Assembly (NCBI RefSeq): GCF_020073745.1
Contig: NZ_JAIRAU010000025.1
Coordinates: 1 to 53,879, forward strand
Source of the DNA: Nannocystis pusilla
GTDB taxonomy: Bacteria > Myxococcota_A > Polyangia > Nannocystales > Nannocystaceae
DNA length: 53,879 bases
Reading direction: 5' to 3'
A program made the position numbers and the translations under genes. The notes beneath the pieces are model-generated. The model was not told the origin of the DNA. It worked only from the letters and a program-made list of their open reading frames with translations, and did no database searches. Within the stretch, counting starts at the first letter, position 1, and the number at the start of each line of letters is the position of its first letter. Shown here piece by piece: positions 46,744-53,879 of this stretch.

Positions 46744-47916
46744 TCAGAGGCTCGAGGGCGGCGGGGCGCACTGCCAGCGGACCCCGTCGAGGAGCACCAC
46801 GCTGTCGACGATCGCGTCGCCGACGTCGAACAGCGCGAACACGACCTCGATCGACTCGCCGGGGTCGATCCCGATCTCGCTCTGATACCAGGCGGTCCCG
46901 GCCCGACCCTCGAACGCGAATTCGCGGAGCGGGATGTCGACGCATTCGTCCCCGCAGCCGGCCGGCATCTCATCGAGCTTGATCGTGTACGGCAGCGTCA
47001 CCGCGCCGATCGGGTTGCCGTCGGGGTCCAGGGCGATGTTGCCGGTGTAGCGCTCGCTTGCGACCCAGGCCACGAACAGATCATTGTAGCCGCCCGGGAA
47101 GCGCGGCGGAAATTCGGCGGTCAGGAACGCGAAGTCGAACGCGAATCCGGCGGTGCCGAGCGGCGCGACCGCGGAGAAGCGCAGCTCGGTGTAATCGTAC
47201 GCCTTCATCATATCCCCGCCGAGGAGCCACTGGCTCTCGATCGTCTGGCTGCAGTCGCCCGGGACCCCCACCGGCTCGTCCTCCTCGCACTGCTTCGCCT
47301 TCGCCACCATCGGCGGCGGCAGCTCGTCGAGGTCGGCGCCCGGCCAGTCGGTCGACGGGCACGTCTGCGAGACCGGGCAGTTGCCGAGGTCGGGCATCTC
47401 CGGGAGCGTCAGCAGCAAGTGGCTGGCGTCGCCGGTGGACAGCGCCACCCGGCGCGAGCCCTCGGTCGGCGCGTACACCTCGGTGGTGCCGAGGACCTGG
47501 TCGACCACCAGCCGCGACCCGGCAGGCCCCGACCAAGTCAGCGCCCCCTCGGTCTGCAGGCCACCGTCGCAGTTGATCCCCAGGGCGTGGTCGATGTCCT
47601 CGCTGTCGCCGTCGCACGGCACCCGCACGAGCGAGCAGGAGTTCCAGTCTTCCTGCTCGCCGAGGTCGAAGTCGACGTCGACGGTCACCCCGAAGCCCTC
47701 GCTCGTCGGCTCGCCGGTGGTCCCCGACGTCGAGGCGCTGGAACCTGTCTCTTGAGACACCTGGTCGTCCGAGCCGACTGACCCGCTGCCCCCGCCAGTC
47801 CCATCCGCTTCACCGCCCGCATCCTTGACGAAGACCGTCACGAGGCAGCCGCTCTCGAGCAGGCATGCCGCGGCCACGATCAGCGCAGAGTGGGGGGAGC
47901 GCACTTTGGCGAGCAT
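46744..47916 (-). CDS. Choice-of-anchor-L surface lipoprotein
   Basis: 390 residues with a lipoprotein-like signal (Cys18 or Cys24) and a Gly/Ser/Thr linker. The body matches the choice-of-anchor-L pattern: WSGPAGSRLVVDQVLGTTEV, FAFDFAFLTAEFPPRFPGGYNDLFVAWVA (YNDLFVA equals YNDFFVA in the larger paralogue), and a final DSVVLLDGVRW. It is likely surface-exposed, function unknown. A perfect palindrome at 47740-47766 encodes DDQVSQETGSS in the linker; both arms carry the alternative base pair (TGTCT/AGACA). Confidence 0.82.
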   Translation of the reverse strand: MLAKVRSPHSALIVAAACLLESGCLVTVFVKDAGGEADGTGGGSGSVGSDDQVSQETGSSASTSGTTGEPTSEGFGVTVDVDFDLGEQEDWNSCSLVRVPCDGDSEDIDHALGINCDGGLQTEGALTWSGPAGSRLVVDQVLGTTEVYAPTEGSRRVALSTGDASHLLLTLPEMPDLGNCPVSQTCPSTDWPGADLDELPPPMVAKAKQCEEDEPVGVPGDCSQTIESQWLLGGDMMKAYDYTELRFSAVAPLGTAGFAFDFAFLTAEFPPRFPGGYNDLFVAWVASERYTGNIALDPDGNPIGAVTLPYTIKLDEMPAGCGDECVDIPLREFAFEGRAGTAWYQSEIGIDPGESIEVVFALFDVGDAIVDSVVLLDGVRWQCAPPPSSL

Positions 47917-48004
47917 GCCACCGGAGTCAACTCACGGCACTGGCCGAGCGGCAGCCCGGCATGTGAGATCTGTGGCGAGCGCGGACGAATTCGCCCGTCG
48001 CTGC

Positions 48005-48823
48005 TCACTGCCGGTCGAGCGCCTCGCGCACCTGGGAGGCGTAGGGCCCGTTCGGGAAACGGGTCAAGAAGGCCGCCGCGCGCCGTTCTGCCTCGGTTTG
48101 CCGATCCAGCTCGAACAGGGCCAGCACCGCCACCCCCTCCCATTCCTGGGCGAACTGCCCGGCCTTGAACTCGGCCGCCCCTGCCTCGGCCCGCGCCAGC
48201 GCCTCGGCAGGATCGCGTCCGAGGAAGCCGCGGGCCGCCTGCAGGCTGCGGGCCTCCCGGAGGTAGTCGGCCGCCCCGTCGCCCGATCCGCGCGCCGCCT
48301 CGACACGCGCCGCCTTGCGCGCCCGCGCCTTCTTGCCGTCGCCGCGGGCATCGGCAGCTGACCTTTCGGACATGTCCTCGACGACCTCTTCGGGCGCCTC
48401 CGCCGGCGCCGCGCCGGCTGTCTCTCCGGACCTGTCCTCCAGGACAGCCACAGGCCCCTGCGCGCCCGGACGATCTGTCTCTTGGACCCTGTCCTCCAAG
48501 ACAGTCTCGGGCGCCGCCTGCACCGAGCGGGCCGTCACGCCGGCACCCCCGAGCGCGACCTCCGGCGGGCTCGGATCGGGCCCGCGCGACAGCCAGAGTC
48601 CGGCTCCGATCAGGCCGCCGAGGATCAGCGCCCCGAGCCCGAGCGTGCCGGCACCCCAGCCCGACGAGGCCGCGCCCGCGCCCTTGGCCAGCGAGGCCTC
48701 GAAGCGGGCCGCGCCCGCGCCGGCGTCGTACGGGACGCGGTGGCGAACGGCGGCCGTGAGGTCGCGGCGCAGTCCGGCGGAGGTCGTCACGTCGTCGAGG
48801 AGGCGGGTGGGCTCTTGAGTCAT
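48005..48823 (-). CDS. Membrane-anchored TPR-like protein of the ECF sigma operon
   Basis: 272 residues. A cytoplasmic N-terminal about 50 residues (LLDDVTTSAGLRRDLTAAVR) precede one transmembrane helix (TLGLGALILGGLIGAGLWLS). A low-complexity linker follows, largely encoded by palindromic repeats (48365-48510: LEDRVQETD, LEDRSGETA, VEDMSERSA), then a C-terminal helical repeat domain (AAEFKAGQFAQEWEGVAVLA, then EAERRAAAFLTRFPNGPYAS). Its place right after the sigma gene, overlapping by ATGA, suggests an anti-sigma or signal-input role (inference). Confidence 0.65.
   Translation of the reverse strand: MTQEPTRLLDDVTTSAGLRRDLTAAVRHRVPYDAGAGAARFEASLAKGAGAASSGWGAGTLGLGALILGGLIGAGLWLSRGPDPSPPEVALGGAGVTARSVQAAPETVLEDRVQETDRPGAQGPVAVLEDRSGETAGAAPAEAPEEVVEDMSERSAADARGDGKKARARKAARVEAARGSGDGAADYLREARSLQAARGFLGRDPAEALARAEAGAAEFKAGQFAQEWEGVAVLALFELDRQTEAERRAAAFLTRFPNGPYASQVREALDRQ
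48365..48510. repeat. Palindromic repeats forming a protein linker
   Basis: Several CCTGTCC/GGACAG hairpins, for example near 48426 and 48490, are read through in frame. They encode most of the linker between the membrane helix and the helical domain. Confidence 0.75.
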
Positions 48824-49416
48824 GACGTCACCGTTTGCGAGCGAGCGAGCGGCCGAGGGGGCCCCGCGACGAGGCGCGCGTGGGCTTCCATGAATTGCTT
48901 GCGGGCCTTGTGCAGCCGCGAATACACCGTTCCGATGGGGATCCCCAGGCCGGCGGCGATCGCCTCGCAGCTCTCGCCCTCGAGCTCGAAGAGGATGAAC
49001 ACGGCGCGCTTGCCCTCCTCGAGGGTGTCGAGCGCCTGCTGCACGCGGCGCAGCGCCTCGCTCGTCTCGGCCTGCTCGCCCGGGGAGCTGCCGCCCTGGG
49101 CGGTGGCGGCCGCGACGGCCTCGGTGTCGGCGTCCTCCCGCGAGCGTCGCAGGCGGCGGCGGCCTGCAGACACCACTCGCAGCGTGATCTCGGCGAGCCA
49201 GGTCGTCGGGCGCGCAGCCCCCGGCACGAAGCCCCCGCGACGATGGGCGACCAGGAAGACCTCTTGAACCACGTCGTCGACCTCGGGGCGACCGACCCCG
49301 AGGCGGACCGCGAAGTTGGCGACGAACTCCGCGTGGTCGCGGAACAGGCGCGCCGCATCGAGGACCTGAGGGCCGTCACGCTTGGCTGTATGTCGCGGGT
49401 CCGTCAAATCCTTCAC
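48820..49416 (-). CDS. ECF-family RNA polymerase sigma factor
   Basis: 198 residues from a GTG that overlaps the upstream stop (GTGA). Region 2 reads EFVANFAVRLGVGRPEVDDV through VQEVFLVAHRR; region 4 reads LDTLEEGKRAVFILFELEGE, then IPIGTVYSRLHKARKQF. It is the middle of a three-gene operon: outer-membrane-like protein, sigma factor, membrane-anchored TPR-like protein. No canonical zinc-finger anti-sigma factor is seen. Confidence 0.9.
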   Translation of the reverse strand: MKDLTDPRHTAKRDGPQVLDAARLFRDHAEFVANFAVRLGVGRPEVDDVVQEVFLVAHRRGGFVPGAARPTTWLAEITLRVVSAGRRRLRRSREDADTEAVAAATAQGGSSPGEQAETSEALRRVQQALDTLEEGKRAVFILFELEGESCEAIAAGLGIPIGTVYSRLHKARKQFMEAHARLVAGPPRPLARSQTVTS

Positions 49417-50414
49417 CGGATCGTGAACGCGGCGCCCAGACTCACCATGGCCCCCACCGGCGGGACCGCGAGCGAGTCGCCGATCATACCTGCTTTGCTC
49501 GGATCGCGCTCGGCGGGCACCGGGCGCACCACCGGGACGATCAGCTCGACCGCGAGGTCGACCGCGAAGCGCTTCGCGGCCCAGATCCGCAGCTCCGGCG
49601 CCACCGTCAGCGCCACCCACGGTCCGACCGCGTCGCGCACGCCGGGCGTCCTCGCGCCGATCTGGAGCGCACCCGCGGCTGGCCCGAAGCACAGGCGAGG
49701 CCGCACTCGCGGACGTGCAAGCGCGGCACACACGTCGACCCGTCCTCCCACCAGTCCGAGCGTCACCCGCGTGTCAGCGTCGAGCGCGCGAGGCCCCGCG
49801 TAGCCGCCGAACAGACTCGCGCGCAGGTCCACCCACCGCCGCCAGCCGAGCTCGAGCTGGGCCCCACCACCGCCGGCGAGACCGGGCAGCACACCGAGCC
49901 ACAGTCCGCTGCGCACCGCGGCCACCACGGACACCGACGCGCGCCGGGGAGGCGCCTCGCTCGGCTCGCCTTTCCGCGAGCGTCGCGTGAGCGGCGGTCG
50001 CTCCGGATCGTACGCCTGCGGCACGCTTTCTTCGCCCGGATCGATCACCTCGTAGCCGAGCCCCTCGAGCACCGCCGCGTCGACTGCGATCGCTATCCCG
50101 AGTCCCACCACCGCATGCAGGTCGCTGCACGTCGGTCGCACCGGATCGAACTTCCGCTCGACCAACTCGCCGCGGATCTCGAGCGCGATGGTCACCGACT
50201 GCGCGCGCGTCGGATCGCCGCGAACATCGATATAGGCGACCGGCACATCGATCGTGTCGCGTCCGAGCCACGTCGCTATGGTCTCGGCGAGCCCGCTCGC
50301 CGTCAGGCACGTCGCCCCCGGCTCCACGCGCAGCACCTCTCGCAGCGGGCGCGGTGGCGCAGCCGCAGGCGCGGGCGCGAGCAGCAGGCCGGCGGCGAGC
50401 ACGGAGACGAGCAC
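49413..50414 (-). CDS. Exported beta-rich protein of the ECF sigma operon
   Basis: 333 residues from the GTG at 50414, which directly precedes a signal peptide (LVSVLAAGLLLAPAPAAA). The N-terminal domain contains TCLTASGLAETIATWLGRDT and a paired Cys in VRPTCSDLHAVVG. The C-terminal half has alternating beta strands ending in a terminal aromatic-basic residue pattern (GAMVSLGAAFTIR), suggesting an outer-membrane beta-barrel. A TTG at 50489 is in frame but would overlap the divergent elbB start. It could be the envelope sensor for the downstream sigma factor (inference). Confidence 0.65.
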   Translation of the reverse strand: MLVSVLAAGLLLAPAPAAAPPRPLREVLRVEPGATCLTASGLAETIATWLGRDTIDVPVAYIDVRGDPTRAQSVTIALEIRGELVERKFDPVRPTCSDLHAVVGLGIAIAVDAAVLEGLGYEVIDPGEESVPQAYDPERPPLTRRSRKGEPSEAPPRRASVSVVAAVRSGLWLGVLPGLAGGGGAQLELGWRRWVDLRASLFGGYAGPRALDADTRVTLGLVGGRVDVCAALARPRVRPRLCFGPAAGALQIGARTPGVRDAVGPWVALTVAPELRIWAAKRFAVDLAVELIVPVVRPVPAERDPSKAGMIGDSLAVPPVGAMVSLGAAFTIR

Positions 50415-50465
50415 GGACCCCAGGATGCGTCGCCTCGCCCGCGCTTCGCCAGTCGCTTCTCGTGG

Positions 50466-50471
50466 TAAGGT
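50466..50471 (+). promoter_or_regulatory. -10-like TAAGGT, 7 nt before elbB
   Basis: A TANNNT hexamer at leaderless spacing; GGTAAGG could instead act as a ribosome-binding site. Confidence 0.4.
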
Positions 50472-50478
50472 CGGCGCG

Positions 50479-51150
50479 ATGCAGGGCAAACGCGTCGGAG
50501 TCGTCCTCGCCGGCTGTGGCTACCTCGACGGGGCCGAGATCACCGAGGCGGTCCTCTCCCTCTACTTCCTCGAGCGCGCCGGTCTGGAGCCTCGCTGCTT
50601 CGCCCCGGACCGCCCGCAGATGCATGTCGTCGACCACCTGACCGGTCAGCCGACCGGGGAGACGCGCAACGTCCTCGTCGAGTCGGCCCGGATCGCCCGC
50701 GGCAAGGTCGAACCGCTCGATCGCGCGCGGATGGACGAACTCGACGCGCTCGTGCTGCCCGGCGGTTACGGCGTCGCCAAGAACCTCAGCGACTTCGCCG
50801 TCCGCGGCCCCGAGGCAGACATCGATCCCGACCTCGTGCGCCTCGTCGGCGAGGCCCTGTCGCGGGGCAAGCCGCTGGTCGCCATCTGCATCAGCCCGGC
50901 GATCCTCGCCGCGGCCCTGCGCAAGCTCGGCATCGGCGGCGCCCGCCTCACCATCGGCGACGACGTCGGCACCGCTGCCGCCGTGACCGCCCTCGGTGCG
51001 CGCCACGAGGCCTGCGCGGTCGATCGCGCGATCGTCGACGAGCGGCTCCGGATCGTCTCCACGCCGGCCTACATGCTGGGCCCCGGTCCGCGGGACGTCG
51101 GCGCCGGGATCGAGCAGGCCGTCGCGACCCTCGCGGGTTGGCTGCGCTGA
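50479..51150 (+). CDS. elbB: ElbB-type glyoxalase, DJ-1/PfpI superfamily
   Basis: 223 residues, the usual ElbB length. The diagnostic N-terminus is GCGYLDGAEITEAVLSLYFL; the nucleophile-elbow Cys137 is in AICISPA, and LVLPGGYGVAKNLSDFA is family-typical. E. coli ElbB has weak glyoxalase activity and has been linked to isoprenoid metabolism. It is a single-gene unit, divergent from the sigma operon. Confidence 0.92.
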   Translation: MQGKRVGVVLAGCGYLDGAEITEAVLSLYFLERAGLEPRCFAPDRPQMHVVDHLTGQPTGETRNVLVESARIARGKVEPLDRARMDELDALVLPGGYGVAKNLSDFAVRGPEADIDPDLVRLVGEALSRGKPLVAICISPAILAAALRKLGIGGARLTIGDDVGTAAAVTALGARHEACAVDRAIVDERLRIVSTPAYMLGPGPRDVGAGIEQAVATLAGWLR

Positions 51151-51204
51151 GCGATCGAGCCCGTGTAACAACTGCCCGCCCGCCCCGTTGCCGAGGAGTC
51201 CTCG

Positions 51205-52086
51205 ATGCCGCGCCGCTTCGCCTCCGCCCTCGTCGTCTGCGTCGCCCTCGCCTGCGCCTGCGGCGGCGAACCCGTCAAACTGGCCGAGAAAGCCCAGAAG
51301 CTCGAGGTCAAGCCGCCGCCGCCCGCTCCGACCACCGTGCACCTCGTCGTCGACGGCACCAGCGGCCGGCTCGGCTTCGACATGGACGCGCCGATCGAGA
51401 AGATCCGCGGCAAGGTCCCGGCCTCGGCCCTCAGCGGTGAGGTGTGGCTCGACCCGACCGACCTCGCCAAGTCACGCGGCCTCGTGCGCGTCGATCTCCG
51501 CGACCTCGAGCTGTTCCAGCGCACCGCCCCCGAGCCCGGCAAGGAGTTCGGCGAGGAGGTCAAGAGCGACACGCAGAACCAGCACGCCCGCGACTGGCTC
51601 GAGATCTCGCCCGACACCCCGGCCGACGACCTCGCCAAGAACGCGATCATCGAGTTCGCCCTGACGCGCATCACCGCCGCGTCCGTCACCGACCTGACCC
51701 AAGTGACAGGTCCGGAGCGCAAGGTCACCTTCACCGCCAGCGGCGACTTCCTGCTGCACCAGCGCAAGGCCGAGAAGTCGGTCGAGCTCGAGGCCACCTT
51801 CCGCTACGACGGCGACGTCCTGCGCGAGGTCGAGGTCAAGAGCGTCGAGCCGCTGACGATCGGCCTCGACGAGTACGACGTCCGTCCGCGCTCCGGCTTC
51901 GGCAAGCTCGCCGCCAAGACGCTCGATCAGCTGGCGCCCAAGGTCGCCAAGGAGGCCGAGGTCTCGCTCGAGTTCATCGCCCGCCCCGACGGCAAGCCCG
52001 GCGATCCCGGTCCCGCGACCGCACCAGCGCCCGCCCCGAATTCCGATCCCGCCGCCCAGCCCGCCCCCGCGCCCGCAGCCAAGTGA
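51205..52086 (+). CDS. YceI-like lipoprotein
   Basis: 293 residues with a lipoprotein signal (VALAC, Cys17) and a Pro-rich linker. The body has the YceI lipocalin-like pattern: VDGTSGRLGFDMDAPIEKIR, then GEVWLDPTDLAKSRGLVRVD, and VTFTASGDFLLHQRKAEKSV. YceI proteins bind isoprenoid-type lipids in the periplasm. The C-terminus is a Pro/Ala tail. GAGGAG lies 8 nt before the ATG. It is 62 nt upstream of the Cys-repeat lipoprotein but has its own start signals. Confidence 0.78.
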   Translation: MPRRFASALVVCVALACACGGEPVKLAEKAQKLEVKPPPPAPTTVHLVVDGTSGRLGFDMDAPIEKIRGKVPASALSGEVWLDPTDLAKSRGLVRVDLRDLELFQRTAPEPGKEFGEEVKSDTQNQHARDWLEISPDTPADDLAKNAIIEFALTRITAASVTDLTQVTGPERKVTFTASGDFLLHQRKAEKSVELEATFRYDGDVLREVEVKSVEPLTIGLDEYDVRPRSGFGKLAAKTLDQLAPKVAKEAEVSLEFIARPDGKPGDPGPATAPAPAPNSDPAAQPAPAPAAK

Positions 52087-52148
52087 CTCGCGCGCTGCGA
52101 TCCGGCGCGCGCCCATCCTCGTAACGAACGCACAGGAGCACCTCAGTC

Positions 52149-52601
52149 ATGGACATTCGCACGATCTCCGCCACCCTCGCCCTGCTCGGCTCCGGCCTCA
52201 CTCTCGGCGGCTGCAACAAGACCCAGACCGACGCGACCGAGGTCCCCGGCAACACCGCCGCCGAGGGCGAGAAGTCGTGCAAGGGCCACGCCGACGACAG
52301 CGAGAAGAGCTGCGGCGGCCACAACGGCGAGAAGGGCTGCGGCGGCGAGAAGGGCTGCGGCGGCGAGAAGGGCTGCGGCGGCGAGAAGGGCTGCGGCGGC
52401 GCCAAGGCCGAGCCGACCGAGACGGCGGCGGCGGCCGATCCCGCGGCGGCCACCGATCCGGCGACGACCGAGACCGCGACCGCGCCGAGCACCGCGGCGG
52501 CCGAGCCGACCGCCACCACGACCGAGAAGAAGAAGAAGAAGCCGGCCGCCAAGAAGGCCAAGGGAGGCGAGGCCGCCTGCGGCGAGGGCACCTGCGGCTG
52601 A
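52149..52601 (+). CDS. Cys-repeat lipoprotein, candidate RiPP precursor for the MNIO enzyme
   Basis: 150 residues. The signal ends LTLGGC (Cys22), a lipobox. Then come EKSCKGH (41-47), EKSCGGH (52-58) and four contiguous EKGCGG units (61-84), encoded by an 18-bp tandem repeat at 52329-52400. An Ala/Thr/Pro stretch, a lysine run and a final CGEGTCG follow. Known MNIO/DUF692 substrates such as HvfA-type oxazolins carry repeated EGKCG-like motifs whose cysteines become metal-binding heterocycles. The next gene encodes a DUF692 enzyme, so this is its likely substrate. A lipid-anchored precursor would be unusual. CAGGAG precedes the ATG. Confidence 0.72.
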   Translation: MDIRTISATLALLGSGLTLGGCNKTQTDATEVPGNTAAEGEKSCKGHADDSEKSCGGHNGEKGCGGEKGCGGEKGCGGEKGCGGAKAEPTETAAAADPAAATDPATTETATAPSTAAAEPTATTTEKKKKKPAAKKAKGGEAACGEGTCG

Positions 52602-52834
52602 GCCTCTCCGACGTCCCGGCCGACCGGCCTGCCCAGGCCGCGGGTCGGCCTCGCAACGCTCGGGCAACCTGTCCCTTGGGCCAGCTCGACTCCCACGAAC
52701 CCCACGCCGGCGAGCACCGCCCGCCGCGCGTCGCCCGGCACCTCGCGGTCTCCTGTCCTTTGAGCCAGCATCCTGCCCGCGACCGCCTTGCGGTCGCCTC
52801 GCCCGGCGGTCCGCGCGCTCGACGACCGAAGCCG
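52602..52834. repeat. Intergenic region with two palindromic repeat units
   Basis: Units lie near 52665-52690 (ACCTGTCCCTTGGGCCAG) and 52748-52775 (CCTGTCCTTTGAGCCAG), between precursor and enzyme genes. They could attenuate read-through so that precursor exceeds enzyme (inference). Confidence 0.5.
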
Positions 52835-52840
52835 TATGCT
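52835..52840 (+). promoter_or_regulatory. -10-like TATGCT, 7 nt before the MNIO gene
   Basis: A TANNNT hexamer at leaderless spacing from the ATG at 52848, suggesting the enzyme can be transcribed separately from the precursor. Confidence 0.4.
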
Positions 52841-52847
52841 TGACGCG

Positions 52848-53879
52848 ATGACCCGCCCGACCGGCATCGGCCTCGGCCTGCGCTGGGGCTTCCTCGACGA
52901 GGCGCTCGCCGAACCCGTCGACCCGGCGCTCGCCTTCTTCGAGATCTCGCCGGAGAACTACATGCGCCGCGGCGGCTACTTTCCGGCCGCGCTGGCGACC
53001 ATGGCCGGGCGGCGTCCGCTGTTGACCCACGGCCTCATGCTCAACGTCGGCGCCGCGACCGGCCTCGACACGACCTATCTCGCCGAGCTGCGCGCCTTCC
53101 TCGACGAGCTCGGCGTCGCCGAACACACCGACCACCTGTGCTGGACCGGCCGCGACGGCGTGTGCCTCCACGACCTCCTGCCCCTGCCCTTCACCACGGG
53201 TTCGGCGCGACGCGCGGCCGACCAGATCCGTCGGGCCCAGGACGCCCTCGCGCGCCCGCTCGCGCTCGAGAACATCAGCTACTACGCAGCCGCCGGCGCC
53301 CCTCCTGGCGGCGACCGCGGCCCCGCGCTGGCCGCCCGCGAGCTCGAGTTCCTCCACGAGGTGCTCACCCGCGCGGACGTCGGTCTGCTGCTCGACGTCA
53401 ACAACGTCGTCGTCAACGCCATCAACCACGGCTTCGACCCCGACGCCTTCGTCGCCGACCTGCCGCTCGACCGTGTGGTCCGCCTGCACGTCGCCGGCGG
53501 CGAGGTCCGCCCGCAGCTCGGCGGCCTGCTCATCGACACCCACGGTGCGCCCGTCCCCTCGCCCGTCCGCGCCTTGATGGCCCGCGTCGTCGCCCGCCTC
53601 GGCCCCGTGCCCGTCCTCTACGAGCGCGATCACAACATCCCCGAGTACGCCGAGCTCGTCGCCGAGGTCCGCGAACTGGCCGCGATCTACGAGGCCGCCC
53701 TCGCCGATCGTTCGGCCGCGCCCGTCGCATGTCCTGAAAGACATGTCCTCTCGGGCACTGTCCGCGAGGACAGCCGCGCGACCGAGCTCGACGAGCTCCA
53801 GCGGGGGGTGCAGCAGCTGATCGTCGAGCATGACGGCGAACGACTGGTGAGCGGTCCCCTCGAGTGGTTCCGCGCGCGA
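52848..53879 (+). CDS. DUF692/MNIO iron-dependent oxidative enzyme, 3' end outside the window
   Basis: 344 residues are visible. The fold is the DUF692 TIM barrel (GIGLGLRWGFLDEAL, EISPENYM). Candidate iron ligands are His61 (LLTHG), His96 (HTDHLCW), Glu141 (LENISYY), Asp183 and Asn186 (LLDVNNV), His194, His214 (RLHVAGG) and Glu259 (LYERDHNIPEY), all in the expected motifs. Members such as MbnB, HvfB and BufB modify cysteines or asparagines of small peptides with O2. The barrel ends near residue 285, then a repeat-encoded linker, then ELDELQRGVQQLIVEHDGER, which resembles the start of a DUF2063 partner domain, suggesting a fusion. An in-frame ATG at 52836 is an alternative start. Confidence 0.88.
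   Translation, partial: MTRPTGIGLGLRWGFLDEALAEPVDPALAFFEISPENYMRRGGYFPAALATMAGRRPLLTHGLMLNVGAATGLDTTYLAELRAFLDELGVAEHTDHLCWTGRDGVCLHDLLPLPFTTGSARRAADQIRRAQDALARPLALENISYYAAAGAPPGGDRGPALAARELEFLHEVLTRADVGLLLDVNNVVVNAINHGFDPDAFVADLPLDRVVRLHVAGGEVRPQLGGLLIDTHGAPVPSPVRALMARVVARLGPVPVLYERDHNIPEYAELVAEVRELAAIYEAALADRSAAPVACPERHVLSGTVREDSRATELDELQRGVQQLIVEHDGERLVSGPLEWFRAR
53727..53776. repeat. Palindromic repeat between MNIO barrel and C-terminal extension
   Basis: Two hairpins (CATGTC...GACATG and CTGTCC-GCGA-GGACAG, the latter perfect) are read in frame and encode ACPERHVLSGTVREDS at the domain boundary. Confidence 0.75.

Overview
This window is very GC-rich and densely coded. It carries many Cys-anchored lipoproteins with Ser/Thr- or Pro-rich linkers, MopE-type metal-binding motifs, choice-of-anchor-L proteins, ECF sigma factors and multi-domain sensor kinases. 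By inference this points to a predatory Myxococcota genome, most likely of the Nannocystaceae type. No phage, insertion sequence, tRNA or rRNA was seen.

Layout. 1-9.6 kb: a 5'-truncated WD40 protein, an ankyrin protein, two large surface lipoproteins (MopE/anchor-L and amidohydrolase-TSP3) and a HEAT-repeat protein. 9.8-15.5 kb: an ECF sigma factor with a TlpA-like thioredoxin lipoprotein, a multi-PAS histidine kinase with an HTH-receiver partner, and a Nudix hydrolase. 15.8-22 kb: two related lipoproteins, an NTF2-like protein, GluQ and an S9 peptidase. 22.1-24.0 kb: a non-coding locus of four tandem arrays arranged as a large inverted repeat. 24-35.7 kb: a VWA protein, small envelope proteins, an ATP-grasp ligase, the rnc-mnmA-nifS operon, an MshEN-type protein, HMG-CoA lyase and a flavin reductase. 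35.7-43.3 kb: a BamB/YfgM-like pair, a membrane protein, and an ABC exporter operon (YkgJ-like protein, ATPase, two permeases). 43.5-50.4 kb: a Bax-inhibitor-1 protein, an M1 peptidase, a second anchor-L lipoprotein and a three-gene ECF sigma operon. 50.5-53.9 kb: ElbB, a YceI-like lipoprotein, and at the right edge a RiPP-like pair: a Cys-repeat lipoprotein precursor followed by a DUF692/MNIO enzyme that runs off the window.

Three signals stand out. (1) A dispersed repeat built on a 14-bp period, roughly ACATGTCCNNNNGG, so that palindromic GGACATGTCC blocks alternate with 4-nt spacers. It occurs at about 40 places, in most larger intergenic gaps and also in frame inside coding regions. It forms hairpins with compensatory changes and appears to supply start codons and even a signal peptide. 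(2) The inverted array locus at 22.1-24.0 kb. (3) The putative metal-related MNIO system at the right edge, whose precursor appears to be a lipoprotein with six EK(S/G)C(G/K)G motifs.

At least eleven genes have a TANNNT-like -10 hexamer only 6-9 nt before the start codon, suggesting frequent leaderless transcription. Other genes have clear Shine-Dalgarno sequences. Many neighbouring genes overlap by 4 bp (ATGA/GTGA), marking tight operons.
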